A DNA stretch of 64,000 nt from contig URDD01000003.1 of NCBI GenBank assembly GCA_900546395.1, positions 1 through 64,000 on the forward strand, in the 5' to 3' direction. Made by a program: the position numbers and the translations under genes. Each line of letters starts with the position of its first letter. Position 1 is the stretch's first letter. Positions 1-7,460 of this stretch are shown in pieces. The notes below the pieces were generated by a model. That model made no database searches, had not been told where the DNA came from, and saw nothing but the letters and a program-made list of their open reading frames with translations. The stretch comes from an uncultured Bacteroidales bacterium. Its GTDB lineage: Bacteria > Bacteroidota > Bacteroidia > Bacteroidales > UBA932.

Positions 1-47
1 TCAGTAGGATTCACTTTTCCGAAAATTGTAGGTTTTGATTTTTCTGA

Positions 48-431
48 AATCTGCTGAAGCAAAGTTACTGCTTACACGAAGAGACGATTACCATTTTATG
101 GAATTTTCCGGCAGACCGCAGAAATGAAGAACAAGTCTTACCACGAGGGTTTCTTATGATCGGGTCATTAAATTCCACGATACCGTATGTCAATCTGGAC
201 TTTACAGAAATTCAAAAGTTAGCAGGGAAGGAGGAAATGACGCTATCCTTATGTTCTAAAGAAGGTGTTATTTTGAAAACATGGCGTTGGTCTGAACGAA
301 ACAGTCCCGGACGACAATTTTTTAATGAGTTATTGTGGGAAAAGACAGAACGCGTGGATTATCCTAAAATGACAGATGTTTTCTGGCATTTTAAGATAAT
401 GCCGGAAGATATATGCCAAGAAGAAATTTAA
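48..431 (+). pseudogene. Truncated paralog of the adjacent lipoprotein
   Basis: An ATG-initiated frame runs from 156 to 431 (91 aa), but the same frame is open back to 48, where it is closed by TGA at 45-47. The C-terminal half matches the next gene: WRWSERNSPGRQFF against WRWSERNDSGRQLF, followed by LLWEK/SLWRK and a shared ending of the type MPEDI/LPGDI. The codons upstream of the ATG also align (TITILWNFPAD against MLFSISWMYDD). No signal peptide or lipobox precedes it. I read it as the 3' part of a second lipoprotein copy that has lost its beginning by a stop or frameshift. The window edge hides anything further upstream. The function of the family is not known to me. Confidence 0.6.
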
Positions 432-444
432 TGGGGGTTAATAT

Positions 445-927
445 ATGAAACGAATATATTATGCTGTCCTTGTTGCAATAATATGTGTTTCCTGTGACCC
501 CCCTGAAATAGCTCTGAGTGGAGGTCACGAATCAGAGTGGTTTATAAAGAACACTACAGATATGCTTTTTTCTATTTCCTGGATGTATGATGACATCTAT
601 GAAAAAGTACAAATTGCACCTGGAGACTCTATTGCTTTAGGGGTTGTCTGCAGTATAAGGTCAATAGGTGACCCAAAGTTCAGTTATATTACAGAAATCG
701 TGGGATCATACGACGACCAAGGATTGATATTCTACTCAGAAGACGGGACACAGATAAGGCATTGGCGCTGGTCAGAACGGAATGATTCCGGGCGACAACT
801 GTTTGATGAATCACTCTGGCGAAAATATGTCCAGGATCAGCAGCCGCAGCCTGACCGCGAAGGATATATCGATGTGACGTGGGTATTTGATGTTTTGCCC
901 GGAGATATTAAATTTCCGGAGGAATAA
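445..927 (+). CDS. Small lipoprotein of unknown function
   Basis: This 160-aa protein has a short hydrophobic leader ending in a lipobox (CVSC, Cys17), so it should be a lipid-anchored periplasmic or outer-membrane protein. After the leader the chain is mixed alpha/beta with aromatic residues and a conserved central motif HWRWSERN near residue 112. That motif recurs in the truncated copy just upstream, 13 bp away, so the two arose by tandem duplication. I do not recognise a named domain. The stop codon lies inside an open frame of another family (the beta-barrel fragment that follows), which suggests that the local order was rearranged. No terminator separates it from that fragment. Confidence 0.7.
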   Translation: MKRIYYAVLVAIICVSCDPPEIALSGGHESEWFIKNTTDMLFSISWMYDDIYEKVQIAPGDSIALGVVCSIRSIGDPKFSYITEIVGSYDDQGLIFYSEDGTQIRHWRWSERNDSGRQLFDESLWRKYVQDQQPQPDREGYIDVTWVFDVLPGDIKFPEE

Positions 928-1286
928 ACTCGTATTTAGGCGAGACTGGATTTACTACAATACACGGAAAGACTTTCGGAAACGGAGTATTTCTCGGAGG
1001 TGGTATCGGTCTTGGAGTCCCGTTTGACTCTTATGACGATAGCAGTTGTATGACAGTCCCTATTTTCATAGATGCAAAATACTCTGTTCTTGACAAAAGG
1101 GTATCGCCTTTCATTGAAGCAAAGATTGGTACTATGTGTATAGTTGATTCTGAGTGGGGAATGATGATATCTCCGACACTGGGTGTAGATATTGGAAGAT
1201 GGTCAATAGGCATATCTTATTTGCTAAGGCAAAGCTATGGATTAAAGCAAAACTGCCTGTTGCTCGGCTTCTCGTGGAATTTCTAA
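912..1286 (+). pseudogene. C-terminal fragment of an outer-membrane beta-barrel protein
   Basis: A frame open from 912 (after TAA at 909-911) to 1286 encodes a stretch typical of small Bacteroidota outer-membrane barrels. It has TTIHGKTFGNGVFLGGGIGL, then alternating strands such as VPIFIDAKY, SPFIEAKIG and SPTLGVDIG, ending in aromatic GFSWNF, which resembles a barrel-closing C-terminal signal. The only in-frame ATG is at 1050, in the middle of a strand, and no signal peptide exists. The fragment's first codons overlap the end of the lipoprotein gene. It is best read as the surviving 3' third of a porin-like gene after a deletion. Translation from 1050 would give 78 aa unable to form a barrel. 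Confidence 0.65.
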
Positions 1287-1300
1287 AAAATGATATTTAC

Positions 1301-1331
1301 CGGCTTCCTGATTATCGGGAGCCGGTTTTTA
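1301..1331 (+). terminator. Rho-independent terminator after the barrel fragment
   Basis: The arm CCGGCTTCC (1301-1309) pairs with GGGAGCCGG (1318-1326) with one wobble, around an 8-nt loop, and is followed directly by five T (1327-1331). It lies 15 bp after the barrel fragment stop, so it was probably that gene's original terminator. Confidence 0.75.
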
Positions 1332-1384
1332 CACTCCTCTTCTGCTCCGGACCGCTATCACTTTCCGGGCGCATCCTTCCTCTC

Positions 1385-1463
1385 ATGTGCAAAGGTGGTT
1401 TTTCCGCACAAAATGTATTTGGCAGGCCGTTTATACCGCCTGCATGTCTTTCCCGTACAAATG
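1385..1463. repeat. Degenerate pair of palindromic intergenic repeats
   Basis: Two palindromic units lie about 42 bp apart. The second (1427-1463) reads CCGTTTATACCG then TTTCCCGTACAAATG. It matches, with a few changes, the unit at 9663-9701, which reads CCGTTTGGTACCG then TTTCCCGTACCAAATG. The first (1385-1415) shows inverted TGTGC/GCACA ends with TTTCCG before the right arm, as in the unit at 9614. Both loci have two units sitting just downstream of a terminator. Confidence 0.55.
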
Positions 1464-1708
1464 GCACTTTGCTGCCCAGCCTAAAAAACGAATATTTTTC
1501 GTAACTATATCATATTCAAGGATTTTCTTGCTATTAGAAAATATTTTAGCCGCTTAATTCCCTTGTTGCCGTAAAAATAAACCGCATTCCGGATACCCCG
1601 GAGGCCTATTTTCAAACTTAAACAGTTACTTTTCGGAAAAACGGATAAGCCTTCTGAACTTTGCCGTCATAACAATTAAGAAGTTGTTTTAATGACAAAT
1701 AGTGAATT
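1464..1708. other. Intergenic stretch, no gene seen
   Basis: This AT-rich spacer lies between the repeat pair and the Rpn-type gene. I see no convincing open frame or RNA structure. A weak promoter-like GAACTTTG lies at about 1656-1663, without a good upstream box. Confidence 0.4.
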
Positions 1709-2650
1709 ATGACGGTAAACGAAATGAAACAGATGAAAGGGTATGCGAACCTTACGAACGACTATATGTTCAAGAGGGTTTTCGGCAGCGAGGAGTGCAA
1801 GGACATCCTGATTGCATTCCTGAACAGGATTGTAGGGAACGGAGATATTGACGATGTAGCCTTTCAGAACACAGAACATTTGGGACCTACGGCGGATGAC
1901 AGGAGGGCTGTATTTGACATTGCCGTCAGGACAAAGTCCGGGGAGGAGTATATTATAGAAATGCAGCTAGCGCAGCAGGAGTATTTCCGTGACAGGTCTC
2001 TGTTTTACGCGAGCTATCCGATTCTGAACCAGGCTGCTCTTGCCAAGGAAGAGTTCAGGAAGACGCACGGTGATGCGACTGCATTCAGCTGGAATTTCCG
2101 TCTTAAGCCTGTGAGGTTTATAGCGGTGGTGAACTTCCCGATGACACATTCTCCCGGATGGGATGAAAGCAGGTATTTTTCATCATACAGACTTAAGGAA
2201 GATGAAAGCGGCGAATTGCTTCACGACAAGCTGCAGTTCATTTTCCTTGAACTTGCGAGATTTGACAAGGAAGAAGAAGATCTTGAGACTTATTGCGACA
2301 AATGGATGTATCTGTTCAAGAATATGTCTCATCTTCGCGAGCGGCCTAAGGTTTTTGACGAAAAGGAGTTCGACCGTTTGTTTGAAATGGCTGAATTGTG
2401 TAACTTCACGCCTGACGAGTATTATAACTACCAAAATTCGCAGAAGATGATTTACGATTATGAAAATACGATAGACTTTGCGAAGAAGCAGGGTGAAGCC
2501 AAAGGTCTCGAAAAAGGGCTTGTTCATGGACGCAATGAGAAATCGCAGGAGATTGCAAGGAACTTGCTGTCAATGGGACTTTCGGTAGAGCAGATAGTGA
2601 GTGCGACCGGTCTGACGGAAGAACAGGTCAGGAATCTGACTGTGAAATGA
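1709..2650 (+). CDS. Rpn family nuclease/putative transposase (PD-(D/E)XK)
   Basis: This 313-aa protein belongs to the Rpn/PDDEXK_2 family, DNA endonucleases of the restriction-like fold that promote RecA-independent recombination and are often labelled putative transposases. The N-terminus has the family start TNDYMFKRVFG (residues 17-26), followed by the nuclease core with D70 and E84-x-Q86 in VFDIAVRTKSGEEYIIEMQ. A charged linker with AKGLEKGL precedes a C-terminal helical hairpin, LLSMGLSVEQIV then GLTEEQV, usual for this family. Length and core residues look intact, so it may be active. It lies in a decayed patch, and a scrap of a second copy follows the stop codon. No terminal inverted repeats were found, so I do not call a complete transposon. 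Confidence 0.85.
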   Translation: MTVNEMKQMKGYANLTNDYMFKRVFGSEECKDILIAFLNRIVGNGDIDDVAFQNTEHLGPTADDRRAVFDIAVRTKSGEEYIIEMQLAQQEYFRDRSLFYASYPILNQAALAKEEFRKTHGDATAFSWNFRLKPVRFIAVVNFPMTHSPGWDESRYFSSYRLKEDESGELLHDKLQFIFLELARFDKEEEDLETYCDKWMYLFKNMSHLRERPKVFDEKEFDRLFEMAELCNFTPDEYYNYQNSQKMIYDYENTIDFAKKQGEAKGLEKGLVHGRNEKSQEIARNLLSMGLSVEQIVSATGLTEEQVRNLTVK

Positions 2651-2660
2651 GAGAATTAAT

Positions 2661-2730
2661 TACCAAAATTCGCAGAAGATGATGATTTACGATTACGAAA
2701 ATACAATAGACTTCGCGAAGAAGCAGGGGT
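2661..2730 (+). pseudogene. Remnant of a second Rpn-type gene copy
   Basis: These 70 bp nearly repeat 2429-2493 inside the Rpn gene. Translated, they read YQNSQKMMIYDYENTIDFAK against YQNSQKMIYDYENTIDFAKK, that is, one extra codon plus synonymous changes (GAT TAC for GAT TAT, GAC TTC for GAC TTT). The silent differences show that this is an older diverged copy, not a recent slip. It is out of any complete gene and ends where the MATE gene's 3' end begins. Confidence 0.75.
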
Positions 2731-2752
2731 GTGCTGAATGGCAGAGAATGTG

Positions 2753-4090
2753 TTATTCCTGCCTCCCGGTGCCGCTGAGTCTGCGGACACGGGAGCGGAA
2801 GCGGATATAGTAGAAGATGCCGGCTGTGGTCAGGCCGATAGGGAAGCCCATCCAGATGCCTGTTGCACCGAGTCCTGTCTTGAAGCCGAGCAGGTATGCG
2901 GCAGGAATCGCAATGAGATAATAGCTTATGAAAGCCATAATCATAATCGGCTTCACATCCTGGATTCCCCTGAGCGCGTTGCAGAAGCAGAGCTGGAGAC
3001 CGTCGCCGAGCTGGTAAGTGAACAGGACGAAAAGCAGAGAGACTGCGATGGCGGAAACTTCTGCAGAGTCAGTGAACATGCCCACTATGCTGTATCTGAA
3101 TATATAGATGAAGATGCAGAAGAATACTGAAACTCCCAATGTCAGGAACCAGCCTTTGGATGCATACTCTTTCACACTGTTGAAATCATTCCGGCCATAT
3201 GCGTTGCTCACCAGAATGGAAACTGCAGATGTCAGTCCCATCATCATCAGAAAGCATATCTGTGAAATGGTTATGGTCACCTGGTGAGCGGCAAGGGTCG
3301 TGGCTCCGAGCCATCCCATCATTACTGCACTGATGGAAAAGGTGGAAGTCTCCATTCCCGTCTGCAAAGCCAGAGGATAGCCCATGTTGAACAGTCTTCT
3401 GATTTTAGGCCTTGAGACCAGTGACTCGCGGAATGCTTCCGCATATTTTCTGAACCTCTTGGCTCTCATTATGTAGATGAGGAATACAGCAAACATTATT
3501 ATTCTGGCTATCAATGTGCTGAGTCCTGCTCCGAGGAGTCCCAGTTCAGGAAAGCCGGCCTTGCCGTAGATAAGCACCCAGTTGCCGAGGATGTTGAGTA
3601 GATTTCCTCCCATAAGCAGGGCCATTGATACCACTGGCTGGCACACCCCGTCGGTAAACTGTTTCAAGGTATTGAATCCTAAGGCGAAAAGAGTGGAAAT
3701 ACCTACTATGACATAATACGGTCTTATGAGAGGAAGCAGGGCTTCGTCCTGACCGAACTTGTCCAGAAATATGTAAATCAGTCCCATCAGGAACAGGGAT
3801 GCTATTCCTATGACAGTGTTAAGTACAATGCTGTTTTTCAATGTTTTGCCTATTCCGGCTATATCCCCGTTGCCGAACTGCGCCCCTACTACAGGAGTCA
3901 TTCCGCACGCAAACCCCAGTTCAGTAAAAATAAACAGGTTCAGGATTCCGTTTACAAACGATGCGGCGGCAAGCTCATTTACTCCGTGCCATCCTATCAT
4001 TATATTGTCCGCAAAACTTAGTATTACGACACAGGCCTGTCCCAGCATTATCGGCAGACCTATGGTGAGTATTTCTTTTATTTTATTCAT
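2753..4090 (-). CDS. MATE family efflux transporter
   Basis: This 445-aa inner-membrane protein belongs to the multidrug and toxic compound extrusion family, which exports cationic drugs or metabolites using an H+ or Na+ gradient. It has about twelve hydrophobic helices in two homologous halves. The first half opens with IGLPIMLGQACVVILSFADN and the second with GYPLALQTGMETSTFSISAV, with the usual repeated G-P and Q residues, and the length is normal. I prefer the ATG at 4090 (MNKIKEIL) to the one 18 bp upstream, because the amphipathic MNKIKEIL start is typical and the six extra residues fit poorly. It converges on the Rpn remnant and is preceded by a secreted phosphohydrolase gene on the same strand. 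The substrate cannot be predicted. Confidence 0.9.
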   Translation of the reverse strand: MNKIKEILTIGLPIMLGQACVVILSFADNIMIGWHGVNELAAASFVNGILNLFIFTELGFACGMTPVVGAQFGNGDIAGIGKTLKNSIVLNTVIGIASLFLMGLIYIFLDKFGQDEALLPLIRPYYVIVGISTLFALGFNTLKQFTDGVCQPVVSMALLMGGNLLNILGNWVLIYGKAGFPELGLLGAGLSTLIARIIMFAVFLIYIMRAKRFRKYAEAFRESLVSRPKIRRLFNMGYPLALQTGMETSTFSISAVMMGWLGATTLAAHQVTITISQICFLMMMGLTSAVSILVSNAYGRNDFNSVKEYASKGWFLTLGVSVFFCIFIYIFRYSIVGMFTDSAEVSAIAVSLLFVLFTYQLGDGLQLCFCNALRGIQDVKPIMIMAFISYYLIAIPAAYLLGFKTGLGATGIWMGFPIGLTTAGIFYYIRFRSRVRRLSGTGRQE

Positions 4091-4136
4091 TTTGAAGCAG
4101 TAATTCAAGCAATGTAAAATCCACAGAAAGCAGTTA

Positions 4137-5081
4137 TTATAGTACGACTCTGACGATTACCGGGAAATGGTCGGAAAGAGTCCTTGCTTCGTATTTGTGG
4201 AGGGTGATTTCCTTGGGAAAAGCTCCGGATTTGTAACCTTCAGATTCCGGTCCTGACATTCTTCGGTAAGTCTCTGTAAGTACTCCATAGTTGAGCACCC
4301 TGATATCCGGAGATACGAACACATGGTCGATGCGGCTCTCTGTAAATGCATTTGGATTGAATGAATTGGCGGTGCCGCAAGGGGCATATTTCTTCTCTGA
4401 AACCGTATATGAGTCTGACAGAATCCCGGATTCCGTAAAAGTGGTGTATATTTCGTTGTTCTGATCTACATTGAAATCTCCTGTGAGGAAGACCTTTTCG
4501 CCTTTGCCGCACCATTCCTTTATCCTTTGTACTACCAGTCTGGCTCCTTCAGCCCTGGCCCTGACTCCTATATGGTCCATGTGAAGGTTGAAGAACCAGA
4601 ATTTCCTGCCGCTTTCCCTGTCTTTGAAATGTCCCCAGGTGCAGATGCGCGGAAGTGCTGCATCCCAGCCTTTGGACGGTACATCCGGAGTCTCGGAAAG
4701 CCAGAACCATCCGCTCTCCAAGAGCCTGAGCCGTTCTTCTTTATAGAAAATAGGGGAGCCTTCGCCTTTTGTCTTTCCGTCATCCCTTCCTGCATAGATG
4801 CATCCGTATCCTTCGAAGCTTTCTGTCATGTCCTGATTTTGTCCGTATAGGACTTCCTGTGCCCCGAATATATCCAGGTCTTCAAACTCTATGAAAGAGC
4901 ATATCCACGGATAGCGCGTATCCCATCCGTTTCCTCTTTCCTTGTCTCCATTATTTTCATTTCTTATGTTGAATGTTCCTGTTTTAAGTATTTGAGCTTC
5001 AGTGATATGTGTACTTGAAAGCATAAAGGCCGTCATTGAGACGGCAAAAGCTGTCAGGAGAAAATTGTGTCTGGTCGTCAT
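4137..5081 (-). CDS. Secreted endonuclease/exonuclease/phosphatase family protein
   Basis: This protein of about 314 aa has a signal peptide followed by the EEP fold, a metal-dependent phosphodiesterase/phosphatase domain. The full catalytic set is visible in order: TFNIRNEN, GAQEV (metal-binding Glu), NLHMDHIG (His/Asp), LTGDFNVD (Asp/Asn), RIDHVFVS and LSDHFPVI (general-base His). It probably acts in the periplasm or outside the cell on a phosphoester such as a sugar phosphate, lipid or nucleic acid; the substrate is unknown. The start at 5081 (MTTRHNF) is chosen over 5105 because a strong promoter -7 box covers 5103-5110, which places transcription start below 5105. Divergent promoters are shared with the antiporter gene. 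Confidence 0.85.
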   Translation of the reverse strand: MTTRHNFLLTAFAVSMTAFMLSSTHITEAQILKTGTFNIRNENNGDKERGNGWDTRYPWICSFIEFEDLDIFGAQEVLYGQNQDMTESFEGYGCIYAGRDDGKTKGEGSPIFYKEERLRLLESGWFWLSETPDVPSKGWDAALPRICTWGHFKDRESGRKFWFFNLHMDHIGVRARAEGARLVVQRIKEWCGKGEKVFLTGDFNVDQNNEIYTTFTESGILSDSYTVSEKKYAPCGTANSFNPNAFTESRIDHVFVSPDIRVLNYGVLTETYRRMSGPESEGYKSGAFPKEITLHKYEARTLSDHFPVIVRVVL

Positions 5082-5102
5082 TTTGTATGTCGTTTTGGGC
5101 TG

Positions 5103-5135
5103 CAAAAATAGGAATTATATGTTAAATTTGCCCAA
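5103..5135 (-). promoter_or_regulatory. Promoter of the EEP-family gene
   Basis: On the minus strand TTGG (5132-5135), 21 bp, then TATTTTTG (5103-5110) match the Bacteroidota pattern TTTG-N19-21-TAnnTTTG with one change in the upstream box. Transcription would begin near 5096, leaving a leader of about 15 nt before the ATG at 5081. Confidence 0.6.
5123..5130 (+). promoter_or_regulatory. -7 box of the antiporter gene promoter
   Basis: TAAATTTG fits the TAnnTTTG box. A transcript would start near 5138, so translation from ATG 5142 would be almost leaderless and the ATG at 5175 is favoured. The box overlaps the divergent promoter on the other strand. Confidence 0.5.
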
Positions 5136-5174
5136 TTATGGATGTCTCGTGGCGTCCGGTTTTTTCTTACAGTT

Positions 5175-7253
5175 ATGAACAGACTTTTGACTTTTGCCCT
5201 GGACCTGCCTGTTACGGCCCCTGTCTGGATTTTTTTCATTGTAATGATAATTATTCTGTTTGCCCCGATTGTTCTGGGCAAGCTGAAAATCCCCCATATA
5301 ATAGGCATGATTCTGGCCGGAGTCCTGATAGGTGAGCATGGTTTCAACATCCTTGAGCGCGACAGCAGTTTCGAGCTTTTCGGCCAGGTAGGACTTTATT
5401 ATATAATGTTCCTTGCCGGCCTCGAGATGGATATGGAGGATTTCAGGAAGAACAAGGTAAAAGGACTTGTCTTCGGACTTCTCACTTTCTTCATCCCTAT
5501 GGGGATAGGAATCTGGAGCGGTATCAGCCTGCTTGGGCAGAGCCTGGTTTCCGCGACACTTCTGGCAAGTATGTATGCCTCTCATACTCTTATAGCCTAC
5601 CCGATTGTAAGCCGTTACGGACTTGCCCGCCAGCGTAGTGTTACCATCTCTATCGGTGGAACAGCCGTGACTGTCACGCTTGCCCTTATTGTCCTTGCCG
5701 TTATCAGCGGTATGTACAAAGGTTCTACAGGAAGTGCGTATTGGGTCTCTTTTGCCATTAAGGTGACAATCCTTACTTTGGCCATAGTCTTTCTTCTTCC
5801 TATGGTAGGACGCTGGTTCTTCAGAAAATATGAAGATGCGGTGATGCAGTTTATATTCGTCCTTGCCATGGTATTCCTTGGCGGCGGACTTATGTCAATG
5901 GCAGGGATGGAGGGTATTCTCGGTGCATTTCTGGTAGGTATGGTACTCAATCCTCTTGTACCTAAGGTGTCTCCGCTTATGAACAGGCTGGAGTTCGTGG
6001 GGAATGCTCTGTTTATTCCGTATTTCCTCATAGGTGTCGGTATGATAATAGATGTCAAGTCTTTGTTTGCCGGGGGAGAGGCTCTTAAAGTAGCTGTGGT
6101 GATGACGGTTGCTGCTACAGTCAGCAAATGGCTGGCGGCATTTTTCACGCAGAAGATTTACCGTATGTCAGGAAATGAAAGGATGATGATATTCGGACTG
6201 AGCAATGCGCAGGCTGCAGCTACGCTGGCTGCAGTGCTGATCGGTCACGAAATCATCCTTGAAAACGGAGAGAGACTTCTGAATGACAATGTCCTGAACG
6301 GCACGGTAGTGATGATATTGTTCACTTGTGTCATAAGTACGATAATGACTGAAAGAGCTGCAAGGAAGTTTGCCCTGGCGGAAAGTACATTGCCTCATGA
6401 AAAAGAGGATACAGGAGGAAAGGAAAGGATACTGATCCCGGTAGCCAACCCGGAAACAATAGAGAATCTGGTCAATATGGCTCTGGTCATAAAAAATCCC
6501 AAAAGTAAGGACGGCATAATCGCCTTGAATGTAATCAATGACGGAGTCAATGCGGATGCCGGAGAGTCGGCAGGCAGGAGAAACCTGGAAAAAGCGGCTA
6601 TGATAGCCTCTGCTGCGGATGTCAAGACTGATATGGTGTGCCGTTATGATATGAATATTGCTTCCGGTATAGTACATACTATAAAAGAGTATGGGGCTAC
6701 GGACCTTGTGATAGGTCTTCATCAGAAGAGCAATTTCCTTGATTCGTTTTTTGGAAGTCTTACAGGCAATCTTCTTAAAGGTACATACAGGGAAGTTATG
6801 GTAGCCAGGCTTATGATGCCTGTAAATACATTGAAGGGTATTCAGGTAATAGTTCCGGCTTTGGCTGAATATGAAACAGGGTTTGCAAGGTGGGTGAACC
6901 AGGTGCTCCGTATGGCAGGCCAGCTGGGATGCAGGATAAGGTTTGCCGCTGATGCTTCTTCTGCTGCCAGTCTGAGAAAAATTATTGCGAAGTCGGAGTA
7001 TGCCACCCTTGCTGAGATTTTAGAAGAGGAAAAAAGACCGTTTGCAGACAGAATGGATATGAAAGTCAGGTCAGAACAGCTGGTAGTGGTGGTAAGTGCA
7101 AGGAACGGGTCTATTTCATACGATCTGGCCTTTGACAGACTGCCTGCTCTTCTGAACAAGAATTTTGCAAACAACAGTCTTCTGATAGTATATCCTGAGC
7201 AGGTGGACAGGGATGATGTTATGACTATATCTAACCCTGTCAATAACAATTAA
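5175..7253 (+). CDS. Cation:proton antiporter with C-terminal cytoplasmic domain
   Basis: This 692-aa protein has a monovalent cation:proton antiporter (CPA, Na+/H+ exchanger) domain over roughly residues 5-400. It begins with LGKLKIPHIIGMILAGVLIG and contains the LAGLEMD motif near helix 3 and GGGLMSMAGMEGILGAFLVG further on. About 280 soluble residues follow, with two alpha/beta segments resembling universal-stress-protein domains (for example GATDLVIGLHQKSN and EQLVVVVSARNG). It likely exchanges Na+ or K+ for H+ across the inner membrane, with the tail sensing nucleotide or ion state. The first candidate ATG (5142) would add MSRGVRFFLTV, but the promoter position favours 5175. The 207-bp spacer after it carries the promoter of the next gene. 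Confidence 0.85.
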   Translation: MNRLLTFALDLPVTAPVWIFFIVMIIILFAPIVLGKLKIPHIIGMILAGVLIGEHGFNILERDSSFELFGQVGLYYIMFLAGLEMDMEDFRKNKVKGLVFGLLTFFIPMGIGIWSGISLLGQSLVSATLLASMYASHTLIAYPIVSRYGLARQRSVTISIGGTAVTVTLALIVLAVISGMYKGSTGSAYWVSFAIKVTILTLAIVFLLPMVGRWFFRKYEDAVMQFIFVLAMVFLGGGLMSMAGMEGILGAFLVGMVLNPLVPKVSPLMNRLEFVGNALFIPYFLIGVGMIIDVKSLFAGGEALKVAVVMTVAATVSKWLAAFFTQKIYRMSGNERMMIFGLSNAQAAATLAAVLIGHEIILENGERLLNDNVLNGTVVMILFTCVISTIMTERAARKFALAESTLPHEKEDTGGKERILIPVANPETIENLVNMALVIKNPKSKDGIIALNVINDGVNADAGESAGRRNLEKAAMIASAADVKTDMVCRYDMNIASGIVHTIKEYGATDLVIGLHQKSNFLDSFFGSLTGNLLKGTYREVMVARLMMPVNTLKGIQVIVPALAEYETGFARWVNQVLRMAGQLGCRIRFAADASSAASLRKIIAKSEYATLAEILEEEKRPFADRMDMKVRSEQLVVVVSARNGSISYDLAFDRLPALLNKNFANNSLLIVYPEQVDRDDVMTISNPVNNN

Positions 7254-7381
7254 GAAGTTAACATCGTGTGCTGGAAACAAGCAGATGCTGCGTATTTACA
7301 TTGATTATATAATGTCGCTTGACGGAAACTGCGGAATATGAAGTTCTGGAGACGGCGGTGCTTGCAGAATTTGATTAAATT

Positions 7382-7413
7382 TTTGTCAGTCTTAATTTTA
7401 TGAGGTATTTTTG
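7382..7413 (+). promoter_or_regulatory. Promoter of the GH125 gene
   Basis: TTTG (7382-7385), exactly 20 bp, then TATTTTTG (7406-7413) is a full match to the Bacteroidota primary-sigma consensus. Transcription should begin near 7420, giving a leader of about 40 nt before ATG 7461. The rest of the spacer 7254-7381 shows nothing recognisable. Confidence 0.75.
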
Positions 7414-7460
7414 AAAAATTTAATTTATTCGAGACTTAACAAGAATTATTTAAAAAGATT

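Noticed and set aside
1154..1504. 116-aa open frame crossing the terminator and repeats
   Set aside because: It starts inside the barrel fragment in another frame, crosses a terminator and two palindromic units, and shows no protein-like pattern.
2183..2527. 114-aa minus-strand open frame inside the Rpn gene
   Set aside because: Shadow of a well-supported gene. The hydrophobic run comes from reverse reading of acidic helices.
2738..3130. 130-aa open frame on the plus strand
   Set aside because: It lies antisense within the MATE gene, is rich in charged residues from reverse reading, and has no recognisable domain.
1669..7259. 17-bp identity (ATAACAATTAAGAAGTT) at 1669-1685 and 7243-7259
   Set aside because: AT-rich and short, with no similarity around it. 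Such a match can arise by chance in 64 kb, and one copy is simply the antiporter stop region.
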